Shown piece after piece: positions 23,012 through 34,400 of a stretch of 64,000 bases of DNA. The stretch is from Trichodelitschia bisporula (lineage: Eukaryota; Ascomycota; Dothideomycetes; Phaeotrichales; Phaeotrichaceae). The DNA lies in the NCBI GenBank assembly GCA_010356995.1, contig ML996692.1, positions 445,933-509,932 of the forward strand, given 5' to 3'. How positions within the stretch are numbered: position 1 is the stretch's first letter; each line of letters starts with the position of its first letter. A program made the translations under genes and the position numbers. The notes beneath the pieces are model-generated. The model was not told where the DNA came from. It saw nothing but the letters and a program-made list of their open reading frames with translations, and searched no databases.

Positions 23012-23882
23012 ATGACCTCCCTCCCCACCGAACCCGCTCTCCCCCCCACCTCAACCTCAACCCACTCCCTCGCCGCCGCCGCCACCCTCAACGCCGGCAT
23101 GCAAAACGACGCCCGCTCGCGGCGCGGTTCAGAGCGCCGCCGCTCCAGCGTCCGCATGTCGCTGACCCTCAACGACCCGACCCTGCCCTCGCCCGGCGAG
23201 CTCCAGATGTCACCGAGGCAACACCACCGCGCGCCCAGCCTGAGCGAAATCGCGCAGGACATGGAGGCCGAGCAGGAGATGCACGTCGTAGGGCTTCTCT
23301 TCCTACCTTCCCGCTCTTCCCTAACCCCCCACGTTAGAATAGGCTCCTCTCCATGATCCGCCACCAACAAGCCCAAATCCAAACCCTCACATCCCAAAGC
23401 AGCGCCCCGCCCTCCAGCGCCAGCGCCATCGATGATAGCACGCCCACGTCCGAACGCTCCCTCGCGCCCTCCGCCAATACCTCCGCCACGCACATCCCCT
23501 CCGCATACCCCGCCCCCCCACGCTCGCGCCGCACGAGCCGCAACCCGTCGTATCGGTCGAGTCGCGAGGGGTCGCCGGCGCTACGCGTAGTGTCCGGTAC
23601 GGATGGGGAGGCGGCGACGAGCCCGCCGGTGCGGGACGAGGCCGTGTTTTATCAGGCGGAGGCGGCGGCGTTGCAGAGGGAGAATCAGATGCTTAGGCTT
23701 AGGCTTAGGGAATTGGGTATGTTGGTTTGAGATTGTGGGGGGATGAGTGCTGATGGGATGTAGAGCGACAGTATCACGATCTGCATCATGGGGTGCCGGA
23801 GCATGCGCCGCATACGCCGTCGAATCTGCATTCGCCGCCTATTAATACCGTGGAGGGTGGAGGGAGGACGCTGGGGCAGTGA
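23012..23882 (+). CDS. Small coiled-coil protein, function unknown
   Basis: Three exons, 23012-23287, 23338-23716 and 23764-23882, give 257 residues. The second intron splits a Glu codon cleanly; the first uses the TTAG acceptor at 23337, because the nearer AATAG would shift the frame. The N-terminal half is Ser/Thr/Arg-rich with RRSSVRMSLTLNDPTLPSPG and a short helical segment before the first intron. A leucine-heptad helix follows near residues 195-220 (AAALQRENQMLRLRLRELE); its DNA is a CTTAGG tandem. The C-terminus is His/Pro-rich. The pattern suggests a scaffold or a degenerate bZIP-like dimeriser, but no basic region sits directly before the zipper. I do not recognise the family. Confidence 0.7.
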
Positions 23883-24337
23883 TGGCATTGGGAGAGGGGG
23901 TACCGTGGGCTGTTGTGTATGATTTAGGTGGGCAGGGCGTTTGATGGCGGCGTTGAGGGGCTGCAAAATGGCATGGAGAATTCCTTGAGCTGCTTCGGAC
24001 AGACGAACCTCGCTATTCTCTGCTGAGCATGCGGACTGATTAATGCTACTTGATGTGGGCGTTGAGTCGGATTGTATGCGGCATATCTGGTATCACGCAT
24101 TTGCTTTGCCTCATCCGTTGGACAATATGGATGCGGTGGCATCATGGACATTTCGAGAGTGGCGTCCGAACCTAATCAGTCCAAACCATGACGCAAACAA
24201 CGCCATCACCGCAGCAATCAATACGCGGCATTCCACCCCAGCACCCACAAGTACTAGCACCACGCCCCATGCCTTACAAACAGTCCCCTACGCCATCCCA
24301 TCCAAAAACGCCCAGCCCAGTTCCCCCCACCGTAAAC
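23883..24337. other. Gene-free convergent 3' flanks
   Basis: This separates the coiled-coil gene and rmd5. Nothing was recognised in it. Confidence 0.6.
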
Positions 24338-25699
24338 TCACAAATACACCATACGCGCATCCTTTGGCACCGACTCATTCGGGCAATAGGGGCACTTGAA
24401 GCGCGTCCCCTTACTAATCTTATCCAGGCTCTCCTTGCAAATGACATGGCCACACGGCATCATCATCGGCGGATTCGCATCCGTAGCCTGTTCCTTGCTG
24501 ACGGGACAAACGAAGATAGAATGGAAGTGGTAAGCCGGCGGGAGGGGAATTTCAACCTAGCCCACGTTAGCCGCAGAGAACCGCAAACGGGGTACGAAAA
24601 ATCTTACGGGTAACTCGTCCTCGGTCGTCCACTCCGTGCGCTTCTTCTCCATAATACTCCTCACTTTATTCAACACGGGCAAGGCAATCGCCCCCGCCGT
24701 CGCGGTGACATAAAGCGGCGAATCAGCGCTCAACCCCAGCAACGCGCAGAATTCCTTCATGAAGCTGGCGGCGACGTCATCCCACGCCCCGGCGCTGCTG
24801 AATACGCCCCGGTACGGCGAGTCGCGCACGTTGGGCCAGAAGGCCATGGCGCCCACGAGCTGCTGCACCTCCGCCTGGTAGCGCTTCTGGAAGGACCCGA
24901 ATTCGGAGCGCATGTAGGCCCAGGCGCGGAGGGGGCCGTCGGCGGGATTGGCGACGGGGGATGCGGTGGCGCCGCCGGTAAACAGGCGGACGAATTCCAG
25001 GCGGCACAGCTCGAATTCTAGATTGGAGGCGCGGGATTCGAGGGCGGGGGCGTTGGAGCGCGCCCAGGCGATTGCGGGGGCGACGTTGTGGTTCTCCCGC
25101 AGCTCGTGCAGGATGGTGTACATGCTTGTGAAGCGGGCTTGCAGGGCGGCGGATTTGAAAGGTGGGTCGGAGGGGGGGGTGGGGCGGGAGAGGCTGGCTT
25201 CGTGGGTGAAGGAGGTGGCAACGCTGAAGCAGCCTTCGCGGAGGAGGTGCATTGCGATGGCGCGGTTGAGGAGGTGGGTTTGGGGGGCGATGGGGTCGGG
25301 GTCGGAGGGGGAGGCGGGGAGGACGTAGTGTTTGAATTTCTGTAGGTGAGTTGGGTGCGTGGGACAGGGTGGGCGATGGCATACCTTATCTAGAGCTTTG
25401 GAGTAGCTGTTCAGGGACTGCGATATCTCCTTCATGTCCGCGGCTATCTTCTCGTGCGACTCTTTGACCGGTGTCTTCAGGCTGCTGAGGAGCAGGGCTG
25501 CGCGCGCGGGTTCTGGCAAGGCTGGTTAGTTCACTGCAATCGGGCGGCGTTGCAGGTGCCCGGCATGAAGGAACATACCTGTTTCGATCTTGTCGCGAGT
25601 GGCATTTAGACGGTCGATTAGCTGCTGGACGTGGTCGATGGCCTTGTTGTAGTTGCCCCGCTCTTCGAGCTTCTTGAGCTCCTTCTGGAGGTTGTCCAT
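24338..25699 (-). CDS. rmd5: GID/CTLH E3 ubiquitin ligase subunit Rmd5 (Gid2)
   Basis: RING-type subunit of the GID (CTLH) complex, which in yeast ubiquitylates gluconeogenic enzymes after glucose return. Exons on the minus strand are 25699-25579, 25512-25385, 25339-24608 and 24556-24338, giving 399 residues. The N-terminus [18 protein letters not shown] is the family coiled-coil start. Residues about 120-215 carry LisH/CTLH helices ([19 protein letters not shown], then [18 protein letters not shown]). The C-terminus is the degenerate RING: CPVSKEQ, then [12 protein letters not shown] and [10 protein letters not shown]. The second zinc-ligand cysteine of a classic RING is replaced (CPVS), as is usual for Rmd5. 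STB6 is transcribed divergently from the shared 0.86-kb promoter. Confidence 0.93.
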
Positions 25700-26562
25700 G
25701 ATGGAGAGAGGGTTCCGGTGTATGAGAGACGGAGGCAGAGGGAGCGCACGTGGAGATGAGCCCACTCTGGGGCGATGAGGTGCACCGGTACTCTTGTCGT
25801 GAGCTTGTTCACTTGCGGGGCGGTGTGCACGTTGGTGTTGCGTGGAGGATCCGACGTTCGGAGGCCGTTGTTGGTCGTTGATCGTGGCGCCCGCTAGCCG
25901 GAGATTCCATGTTTGCCGCGCTTTTGCGGAGTGGGGAAGGGGAGGGGGGCGGCTGTGGCGGGGAATGGTTGGTGACGCAGTGAATGACCCCCTATATGGC
26001 CCTCTACATTTAGGCGCTAGACCCCCCATAGATGCCCACAGACGCCCTAAAGTCCAGTGACAGAGCCTGGAGTTCTGGCTGGTACCCCCTGGGCTATCCA
26101 CGGGTGAACTTGCCGGGGTAGGTTCTCCTCGGCGTCATCGACTCTTCTTCCCATCATTTATCCGGCGAGAGCATCGTCTCCGCAATCCCACAGTCCTCTT
26201 AAAAGACCACAAAGCAACCTCTCCCTCTCACGGCATTCCATCCTCCTCCAGTTTCCTCTCCCCTTGTGCCAGCTAGTGGAGAAAGGTTACTTGACACACC
26301 ACCTCCGCGGCAAGCAGGGCGCGCTCCGCCACCCCGTCGGTCGGGCTTCATCACATGGACGCGCTTGACCATGCTGCCAACTCTTCCTCCCTGCGTCCAA
26401 CTCCATTCCGTCCCCTCTACGCCATAACCTTTGCTATATCATGTCCAGCCTCCTTCCCGAAGCTTCACACCCGCGATCGTTCTCCACCGATCCTCCCCTC
26501 CGTCCCTGGTGCCGACTGGACTGATCGCCGTCGCGCAGCCCGGTCGGTAGCCGAGCTCCAAC
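25700..26562. promoter_or_regulatory. Divergent promoter region between rmd5 and STB6
   Basis: 863 bases separate two divergent start codons. The right half is CT-rich. No coding sequence was recognised; both genes' upstream control elements must lie here. Confidence 0.6.
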
Positions 26563-29080
26563 ATGTCTCAATCGCTTGAGCCCGTCTCGCGGGTCCCGAG
26601 CAAATCTGTCACCGCAGCTTCGTCACAGACGGCCGTAGGCTCGGCCATTGATTTTGCCCCGAAGCAAACGCTGTCCACGAGCACATTTGCAGGACCGGAT
26701 CCCACGATGGAGAAACCCACGCATCAGCGCTTTGTGCTCACAGACCCCGACGCCTTCAGGTAGGCACGCAGTACAAGCTTGTATGACAGTGAACCGGGCT
26801 AACCCCCCTAGCTACCTCGCCGCCGACCGATCCACCAAGGTCCTAGCCCGCGACGAACGCCTCGAAGGCTACGAATGCTACCTGGTCGAACAATGGGCGT
26901 GCTCGCGCAGCCACCCCACCTTCGTCATCACCACTTACACGGGGGACCTGTCGCGTAGCGTGGTTGTGAACGTGCTCAGCGTGCCGACGGACGAGGAGGC
27001 GTGGTCCACCCGGCTGACCGTATACTTCAAAGCCATGAGCATGTACCACGCGCGACGACGCGAGACACGTCTCGGCACCCTGATGATCACGAATCTGAGC
27101 GGCTTCCCCTCGTCGTTGACTGTTATTCCCGTACCGGATGGAAATGTCGCCACGCATACGGAATTGTTCATTGTCAACGAGAACCTCAAGCGCATGGGCT
27201 GTTCCGGGCGCGTTGGCATGACGCTTACCAAGCCCAGCAGTGCCGTCACGGCAAAGTTCTACCAGCTATATCGTGTCAGCGAGAAGGTACCCGTCAACGA
27301 AGCCGTCAAAATGCTGGTCAAGCTGTGCCAGATCGCTCTCGTACTCTTCGACAAGCTAGAAACAGAGTACGCAGACGGCCTCCTCTGCGACCCCACAGAA
27401 ACAGCCATCAACGACTGGTGGGCCGACTTCGGCACCGAATACCACCCCAACATCGAGCCGCACGACGGTATCCTAGGGCCCACCACCGTCGCTGCACTGC
27501 TGGGCCTGCTAACCGGAGCGCGCAACCGACTCGACGCATGCAGGGCGCCAGTGACAAAAGACGTCTTCGACATGGTGGCCACAAAGCGCGCCATCCTCTA
27601 CTTCCAGCGATCGCAAGGCATCGAACGCACCCGCCGCCTCGACCGCCGCACGATGAACAAGCTGCACCGCGTGACAGCCAAGGCCGCCAGCAGCGAGGGC
27701 TGGGGCGTGCCCCGCGCTGTCAAGTCGACGGTCGCGGAGCTGGGCGGTAAGGGCGGCGAGATGGTCATGGATATGGTAGGCGGGCGCGAGAAGGCGCGCA
27801 TTAACGACGTTGAGACGGTCGATGTCGACCAGTTTGTCTCGCTGATTCATGGCGCTACCTCGAAGTACCTGTGGAAGGGCAAGACGCCGAAGAAAGGCAC
27901 TACTACCGATGCGCACCAGCGACTCGGGGAGCATAGCATGGAGTTCCAGAGCGATGAGCGCGGTGGGTATGAGTGGTCTTCACGGCGCAAGGGCACTGGG
28001 GGTTTTGAGTCGCGCGCGGATGCAGAGGGCGATGTGGACCGCAACCGCATCGCGAAGAAGCACACAGGGTCCTCGTCCACCAACCACCAAAAACACGACG
28101 GCAGCCGCGGCTTCGGCCGCATCAAAGACGCCGTCGGCCTCCGGCACTCGAACCGCTCCCACAAAGACGGGGACCTCTCGGACCGGCGAGGCAGCATCGA
28201 CTCCAACCCTGCAGACCCCTCGAAGGCCGACCCCGACGCGACGACGCGCCAGCCCGCCCCCCCAATCTACGCACCCATAATCTCAGACACGCCCATAAGC
28301 ACGCCCTTCGCCTTCCCCTCCAACGCCCAGATCCTAGAACAGCAACCCCACCCGCCACCACCCCCCTCCGCCCCCTCCCGCAGTCCCTCCCCCTCCCTCG
28401 CCCCGTCCAGCGAAAAACCAGACATCGTAGAACCGACGCGCCCCCTCCTGCAGCGCACGCAGAGCGCGTCCGACGTCCCCTTGCCTCACCTGCCCGTGCG
28501 CGACGCGCGCTGGCCGCGCCATCTCAGCTTCAGTCTCGCGGCGGACGCGGTGCTGACGTGGGAGCCGCCGACGAGTTTCGAGCTCAGCGGCGTGCCGCTC
28601 GCGAGTATGGCCGAGGAGCGCGCGTGGGCTGAATTTGCTTCGTTGACGCAGGAGCGTGTTGTGAGAACGGAAAGGGATGTAGGTTCGTGGGTGGCAAGGC
28701 AGATTGAGGCGGTGCGGGGGGTGGATGCGCAAGCCGCGGAGTATGTGGAGGAATTGAATGTGGAGCTGTATCGGGGGCGGGAGGAGCAGCGGGGGGCGGG
28801 GGAGAGGGCGAGACGGGTTATGGATGGGGAGAGGGGGCAGTTACGTGAGCAGGTTCGCGAGATTGAGGTGCTGGATGCGAAGCTTGAGTATGAGGTTGGC
28901 GTTTTTGGGAGTAAGGTTGAGGATATGGAGGAGGAGGTTGCGGAGTTGGAGAGGTATGTTGTTGCGCTGGAGGAGGAGTGTAAGAGGCTGGAGGAGGATA
29001 TGCGTCCGAGGGAGGGGTGGGTGCATTGGGGACTCAGGGTGCTTACGGGTGTGGGGAAGATGCCCGAGGAGGGGACGTGA
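26563..29080 (+). CDS. stb6: STB6-like SIN3-binding protein
   Basis: Two exons, 26563-26759 and 26812-29080, give 821 residues. Residues about 55-225 are the family N-terminal domain (ERLEGYECYLVEQWACSRSH, TFVITTYTGDLSRSVVVNVL, YFKAMSMYHARRRETRLGTL). At about 270-360 there is a region like peptidoglycan-binding-type helices found in this family (HDGILGPTTVAALLGLL, then LYFQRSQGIERTRRLDRRT). The C-terminal part is disordered, followed by a strong coiled coil near residues 690-790 (VEDMEEEVAELERYVVALE). In yeast, Stb6 was found through binding to the Sin3 corepressor; its precise role is unknown. The family assignment is firm. Confidence 0.88.
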
Positions 29081-29666
29081 TTGCCGATTGATGGTGGGTG
29101 TCATGGCTTCCTTCCTCCTTGTTGTTGGATGCTACTTCCCGTACATATGCAAAATGGTCAGCGACGGCCCGCGCTGCCGTATCGGCCTTTCCTTCTCTGC
29201 CGCTCGGTCCTGCTGCTAACGGACGTGTCCAGGTGCGGTTATGTGGAACCTGAAGCTCGATCATCACCTTATCGTACGATCTGTATGGCAGGCGCCTTCT
29301 GCTCTTGAGCGAGCTGGGAGGGGGTTCTTGCCCAAAGACACCGAAGCCGCAGTATCGCCCCTGCCCTTTTAGCCCAGCGTGCCTTCCCGTCTCCTTTCCC
29401 GAGGCAAGAGCGCCCAAGCACCAGCTCAAGTTATAAACACCTTCGTCCGCGCACTTCGTTTTCATCTCTCAAACTCCAAGCACCACTCCATCCTCGACCT
29501 TGATACTCCCTTCCGCTTGTTGCACCACACCGGTCTCTGCATCATTCAAACCGCTCTCAACACCAGTCAACACCATTCTCATCTCAAACTTTGGGCCTGC
29601 TTCAGGTCAGGCACTCGGAGTCCATGGGCATATCAGACCTTCTGCGTTGCCCAACTCCCTCAAAGC
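29081..29666. other. Gene-free stretch after STB6
   Basis: 3' flank of STB6 and upstream flank of a broken gene. Nothing was recognised. Confidence 0.55.
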
Positions 29667-30444
29667 ATGGCCTCTCTCAGGTTATTCCGCACTGGTTCGC
29701 CACAAGGCAAGCAATTTGCTTCGGTCCTCCAGGACAGTGACATCGAGCATGGGCTCATTCGAGGCTTTGCGGTGAAGCTGCTTGGCGGCACTCCCGATAC
29801 TCAGGGGAGAGAGAAATACACCACCTTCAGCTTAATCTGGAGTCCTGCCGGATTAATATGCAGATCAACGTGGGAGCGCTGGAACTGTAGCAGCTACGAA
29901 GGCTCTTTTGTGAGTGTAACAGTTGGTTCATTCTTGAAGCGATACAGCTGTTCTCCACGAGTACAGACGGGAACAAGGTTCCAGTCGAGACTCTACCTAT
30001 CGCACTCGGCTGCATCAGCCTTGGAGCGCAGAGTAAGTAGCGCTCTAACTCATGCTTTGATGGTTGATGCTAATCACTTACAGTCAAACTTCCGATACTG
30101 CAGCCGGGGGTACCGCCGGCGACTACGGACCAGATAGACCGACACATTCAGAGCTACGCAAACTTGACAACTGAACGCCTCCAACACCACATCCTGCGCC
30201 CTGAGGAGGACTCCGATACCACGTACAGCATTTCCCTATGGTTCAGGGCGCAGTTGGCCTTCGTTATGGCTGATCAATTTGCGGATGACGAGCTTTTGAT
30301 AGCCGTCCAGAACACATGGGTGAACGGATTTGGGTGGCCTATCGCCCTGACATCGAGACACGGCTAACGTGCGGGTCCCGTGGGAACGGTCCGTGGTGCT
30401 ACCACGAAGACTTCTGCATCATTACCTACCCTGGGACCTCCTAG
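29667..30444 (+). pseudogene. Broken gene of unknown family
   Basis: Coding-like sequence is spread over different frames. It begins with MASLRLFRTGSPQGKQF and ends with RLTCGSRGNGPWCYHED and a stop at 30444. A clean GTAAGT...ACAG intron (about 30030-30084) lies in the middle and joins LPIALGCISLGAQ to KLPILQPGVPPATTDQ in phase. Elsewhere the frame changes without usable splice sites and there is at least one stop, so two to three breaks are likely. The best preserved part (about 30085-30340) shows YSISLWFRAQLAFVMADQF. No known domain was recognised. It looks like a recently decayed protein-coding gene. Confidence 0.5.
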
Positions 30445-31422
30445 AGCCAGCTCCGGGAGTCACGTGAATGATCTTCCTGGGCCATGGCCGATTCTCTAGA
30501 CCTCAAGAACTCGAGTCATATCGGATTTGATGTACATAGAAGCTTCGGCAGCGGTTCGGACACAATGTGCTTCCAAAAATGCTTATGCACAATATTTGTG
30601 GAGAGAGTGGCCTAATTGTTGAAGTAACCACTCCTCACATCATTGGGGTCTTTGTCTTTTATCTTCGTTGTTCATCTCTGTACCTTAGCCATAACACAGC
30701 AATCGCCGTTCTCTTCTAAACCTTGTACCACTGCACCCCCTTGACCAACAACTCTTCTACTGAAGCTCTCAGCCCTTAGTTGTAAATGATATTATCTGGG
30801 TATCCCGTTGTGAGCCGGACGGTCGGCTTCAGGCCCTGGACGCTGAAGAATCTGGGTATCTGCTGTTACTGTCTAATCCGAGATATACCGCTGCCTCGTC
30901 TTCTCCAGACTTGCGAAGTCGAACAACATCGGAATTGATGTACATAGCTTTTCAGGCAGCAACAACAGGCACCTCCGAAATGACCACGGTAGAATAGTTG
31001 TGGACAGCGTGGCCCGAAATATGAAGCTCCAAAGCGAATGCATCGACCAAGGACGTTGTGAACAAACCGGCAGCCTAGCCTCCCGAGCCTCGCTTCGCGC
31101 TCCCAGCCCGGCTCAAGCGCACCAGGGCTGAGGACCCAGGGCGGCGTGTGGTAGAAAAGTCACAGCCTCTCCGCCCTGCAAAAAACGCCCGGCAGGTCTG
31201 CCACAACTTTCTCCCACGTTCTCTCGGACCTCCCATGCACACTGCGCGGGAGCTCACGCCAGCCCAGCCATGGCGCGCTTCGTATCCGGAAAGACTCGTG
31301 TCCGAGCCCGTGACGCGCTGCCAGGAATTAGGCACCAGGGCCAGGGCATTTGAGTGTAAAATGTAGCCGGAGGTCGTCGGAAGGGCACGCGGCGTGATTT
31401 TCGCGTCTTGTGTTCCTTCCCG
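30445..31422. other. Gene-free stretch before the ABC transporter
   Basis: It contains two related segments (about 30490-30620 and 30895-31025) that share TTGATGTACATAG and neighbouring blocks, which points to an old local duplication. No gene was recognised; the last 300 bases should hold the promoter of the exporter. Confidence 0.5.
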
Positions 31423-34400
31423 ATGATTATGGATGAGAAAGTGGAGGCTAGAACTAGTGTCGGCGCCGTCGCTGGTGTCAGCGCTACGGGTCCGGGTCCG
31501 GTGCATGCGGGCCCGGCCCGCGTGGACGGGGCGCCTGATGTTATTATTGCGGTTGCGGGTGAGAAGGAGGGGAATGAGGGGGCGAAGACGTCGGTTGGGA
31601 ACTTTTTTGTGGGTTTTTGTCCTGAGATGGATGATAGGGTGTGGGCTAATTGGGAAGCGGATATTTACGTTTGGGAATGGGTTTGACTGGACGCTGGTTG
31701 GGGTTTGTGTGTTGTCGGCCATTGGGGCAGGTGTGGTATGCTGGTCGTGTGTGTAACAGCCTTGTCGAATGCTTACCACGCGTAGGCTATGCCGTTGATG
31801 TTCATTGTGTTTGGTTTGTGGCCCTGATGGTTATGGCGACGGCCTTGCTTACCTGGTTAGGTAATCTTGTTGGAGACTTCGCTGGCTACTTCGTGCCCGA
31901 TAGCACCGTTACCCGCGCGGAGTTCCAGAAGACGGTCAATAAGAATGCGTAAGTTGAGTTCGAGTGAGGCAGAGGGGCATAGTTGGGATGCCTGTCGATA
32001 TCAGAATCCTGAAGCTTTGAGGACTGCCCTAACCAGTTGATCAGGCTGTATATCTTTTACCTCTTCATTGGCAAATTCTGCCTTTCGTACACCACGATGG
32101 TACGTAGGGTCTCGCCACGACTTCCCTTCTCGGGTTGCTAATCGTGCCCAGTTTACCATCAGAATGAGCGGACTTCGGATCTCGGCCGCACTCCGCCTGG
32201 CGTATCTCAAAGCATTGTTCGCCCAGCCCGTGAGCATCATAGACGGGATATCACCGGGCAAGATCTCGAGCCGCCTCACGTCGTCGGCCAATACCATCCA
32301 ACTCGGCATCTCCATGCAATTCTCAATGTTCATCCAAACCGTAGCTCTCGTCATCGGGCTCTACGTCGTTGCCTTCGTCCGGAGCTGGCTGCTGACTCTA
32401 GTCGCCAGCGTGTGCCTCCCGTTCATCCTCGTGGTCTACTCGGCCATCCTACCCTTCTTCATCAAGTTCCACAAGGCCACCGAGGCACATCAGGAGGAAG
32501 CATCTGCATTCGCCCACGAGATCTTCGCCTCCATCCGTATCGTCAAGGCGTTCGGTGCCGAGGCTCGGCTCTCCGCGAAGCACGACGAGTCCATCGAAAA
32601 GGCTAGGAAGTCCGAGCTTCGGAATACGCCGTTGATGGGGCTGTTGCTGGCACCCATGTTCTTTGCCGTGTACGGGACAATCGCTCTTGCCTTTTGGTTT
32701 GGCATCAGGCAATTCGTCCATGGCCACTTAGCTGGCATTGGGCCACTCACAACGTATGTGCCGCACCTTTGACCGCGGTCTCGCTGACATGCTGGAAGCG
32801 TGCTCTTCTCTATCATGGTCGTCGTAACATCCATCGGCGGCGTGGCCTCGCCTATCATATCCATGGCCAAAGCAGCAACTGCATCGCAAGAGCTTTTCAT
32901 CACCATTGATGCCGAAGTCCCGGATACTTCGGGTAAGAAGGGACCCGAGGTATCTGCCGAACAGGATGTCACGTTTCGGGACGTCTCGTTCGTGTACCCC
33001 TCGCGGCCGGACGTTCAGGTGCTCGACCACTTGGATGCCACGTTCCCCCGCGGGAAGGTCACTGCGATCGTCGGTCCGTCAGGCTCGGGTAAGAGTACCA
33101 TCGTTGGCCTCGTCGAGCGGTGGTACGACCTCGGAGACCAAAAAGCCATGGAATCGGCCATCGAAGCGCAGGTTTTGAAGAGTGACAAACCCGACAAGGC
33201 TGACAAGCCGGGAAACACCGCCGTGCCTGCTGAGCCCGAGAAGAAGGAACCCGGATTTACCGGCGGGGATATCTTCATTGGAAACACCAACCTCAAGGAA
33301 ATCGACGCCAAGTGGTGGAGATCCCAGATTGGCCTTGTCCAGCAAGAGCCTTTCTTGTTTAATACTACCATCTTCGAGAATGTGTCGTACGGGCTTTCTG
33401 GGACGCAGTGGGAAAATGAATCGCGTGAAGTCAAGTTGAAAATGGTCCAGTCGGCATGTCAAGAGGCCTCTGCGGACGAGTTTGTCTCAAAACTTCCACT
33501 GGTAAGCATTCTGATTGGCGTTCACCTCTATTTCTTACCAATGCGTGCTTGATAACCTTAGGCATACGAGACGATTGTGGGTGAATCCGGCATCAAGCTC
33601 AGCGGCGGCCAAAGGCAGCGGCTTGCAATCGCCCGGTCCATCATCAAGCAGCCTTCGATCCTGATCCTAGACGAGGCAACTTCCTCAATCGACGTACGCA
33701 CCGAGCAAGTTGTCCAGAAAGCCCTCGATCGTGTGTCTCAGAACCGAACCACAATTGTCATCGCGCATCGCCTCTCAACGATCAAGAAAGCGGATAAGAT
33801 CTTTGTCCTCCGTCGCGGACAGGTCGTGGAAGAAGGCACTCACGAAGAGCTCCTCAAGGACGAAGATGGCCTGTACTACGGCTTGGTCCACGCACAGGCG
33901 CTGGAAACGGCAGGGGAGGACACGCCGGAGGACATTTCGTTCAACGAAGCCGCGCGTCTGGCTTCTCGTGAGGTTCCGGGTGGCTCTGGTCCATCAAATG
34001 CGGAACCCAGTGCGGATGAGGTGCAACCCTCGGCAAACACGGGGTTCTACCAAGGGTTCGGACGCCTCATCTACGAGCAAAGAAGGCACTGGCTACTCTA
34101 CTCGATCGTGATAACTTGCGCTGTTTCTGCTGGTGGTAAGTTTGTGCGTCTTCGAATACTGCACGAAAGCTGATTTCATGCCGCTTCCTACCCGCTTCAG
34201 GCATTCCTCTTCTCGAAGCTCGTCAACGCGTTTACGCTTGCCAAAGACAAGTTGGTAAAAACCGGCAACTTTTGGTCACTGATGTTCTTCATATTGGCCT
34301 TGGCCATGGCCTTGTTCTACTTTACGCTTGGCTTCGCTGCTCACATCGTGTCTACGGTGCGGTTCCCTCCCCCTGTTTTTGTGGGAGTCTTTGGCTAATT

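Noticed and set aside
23691-23711. Telomere-like CTTAGG repeat
   Set aside because: It lies inside a coding exon and encodes a regular Leu-Arg helix.
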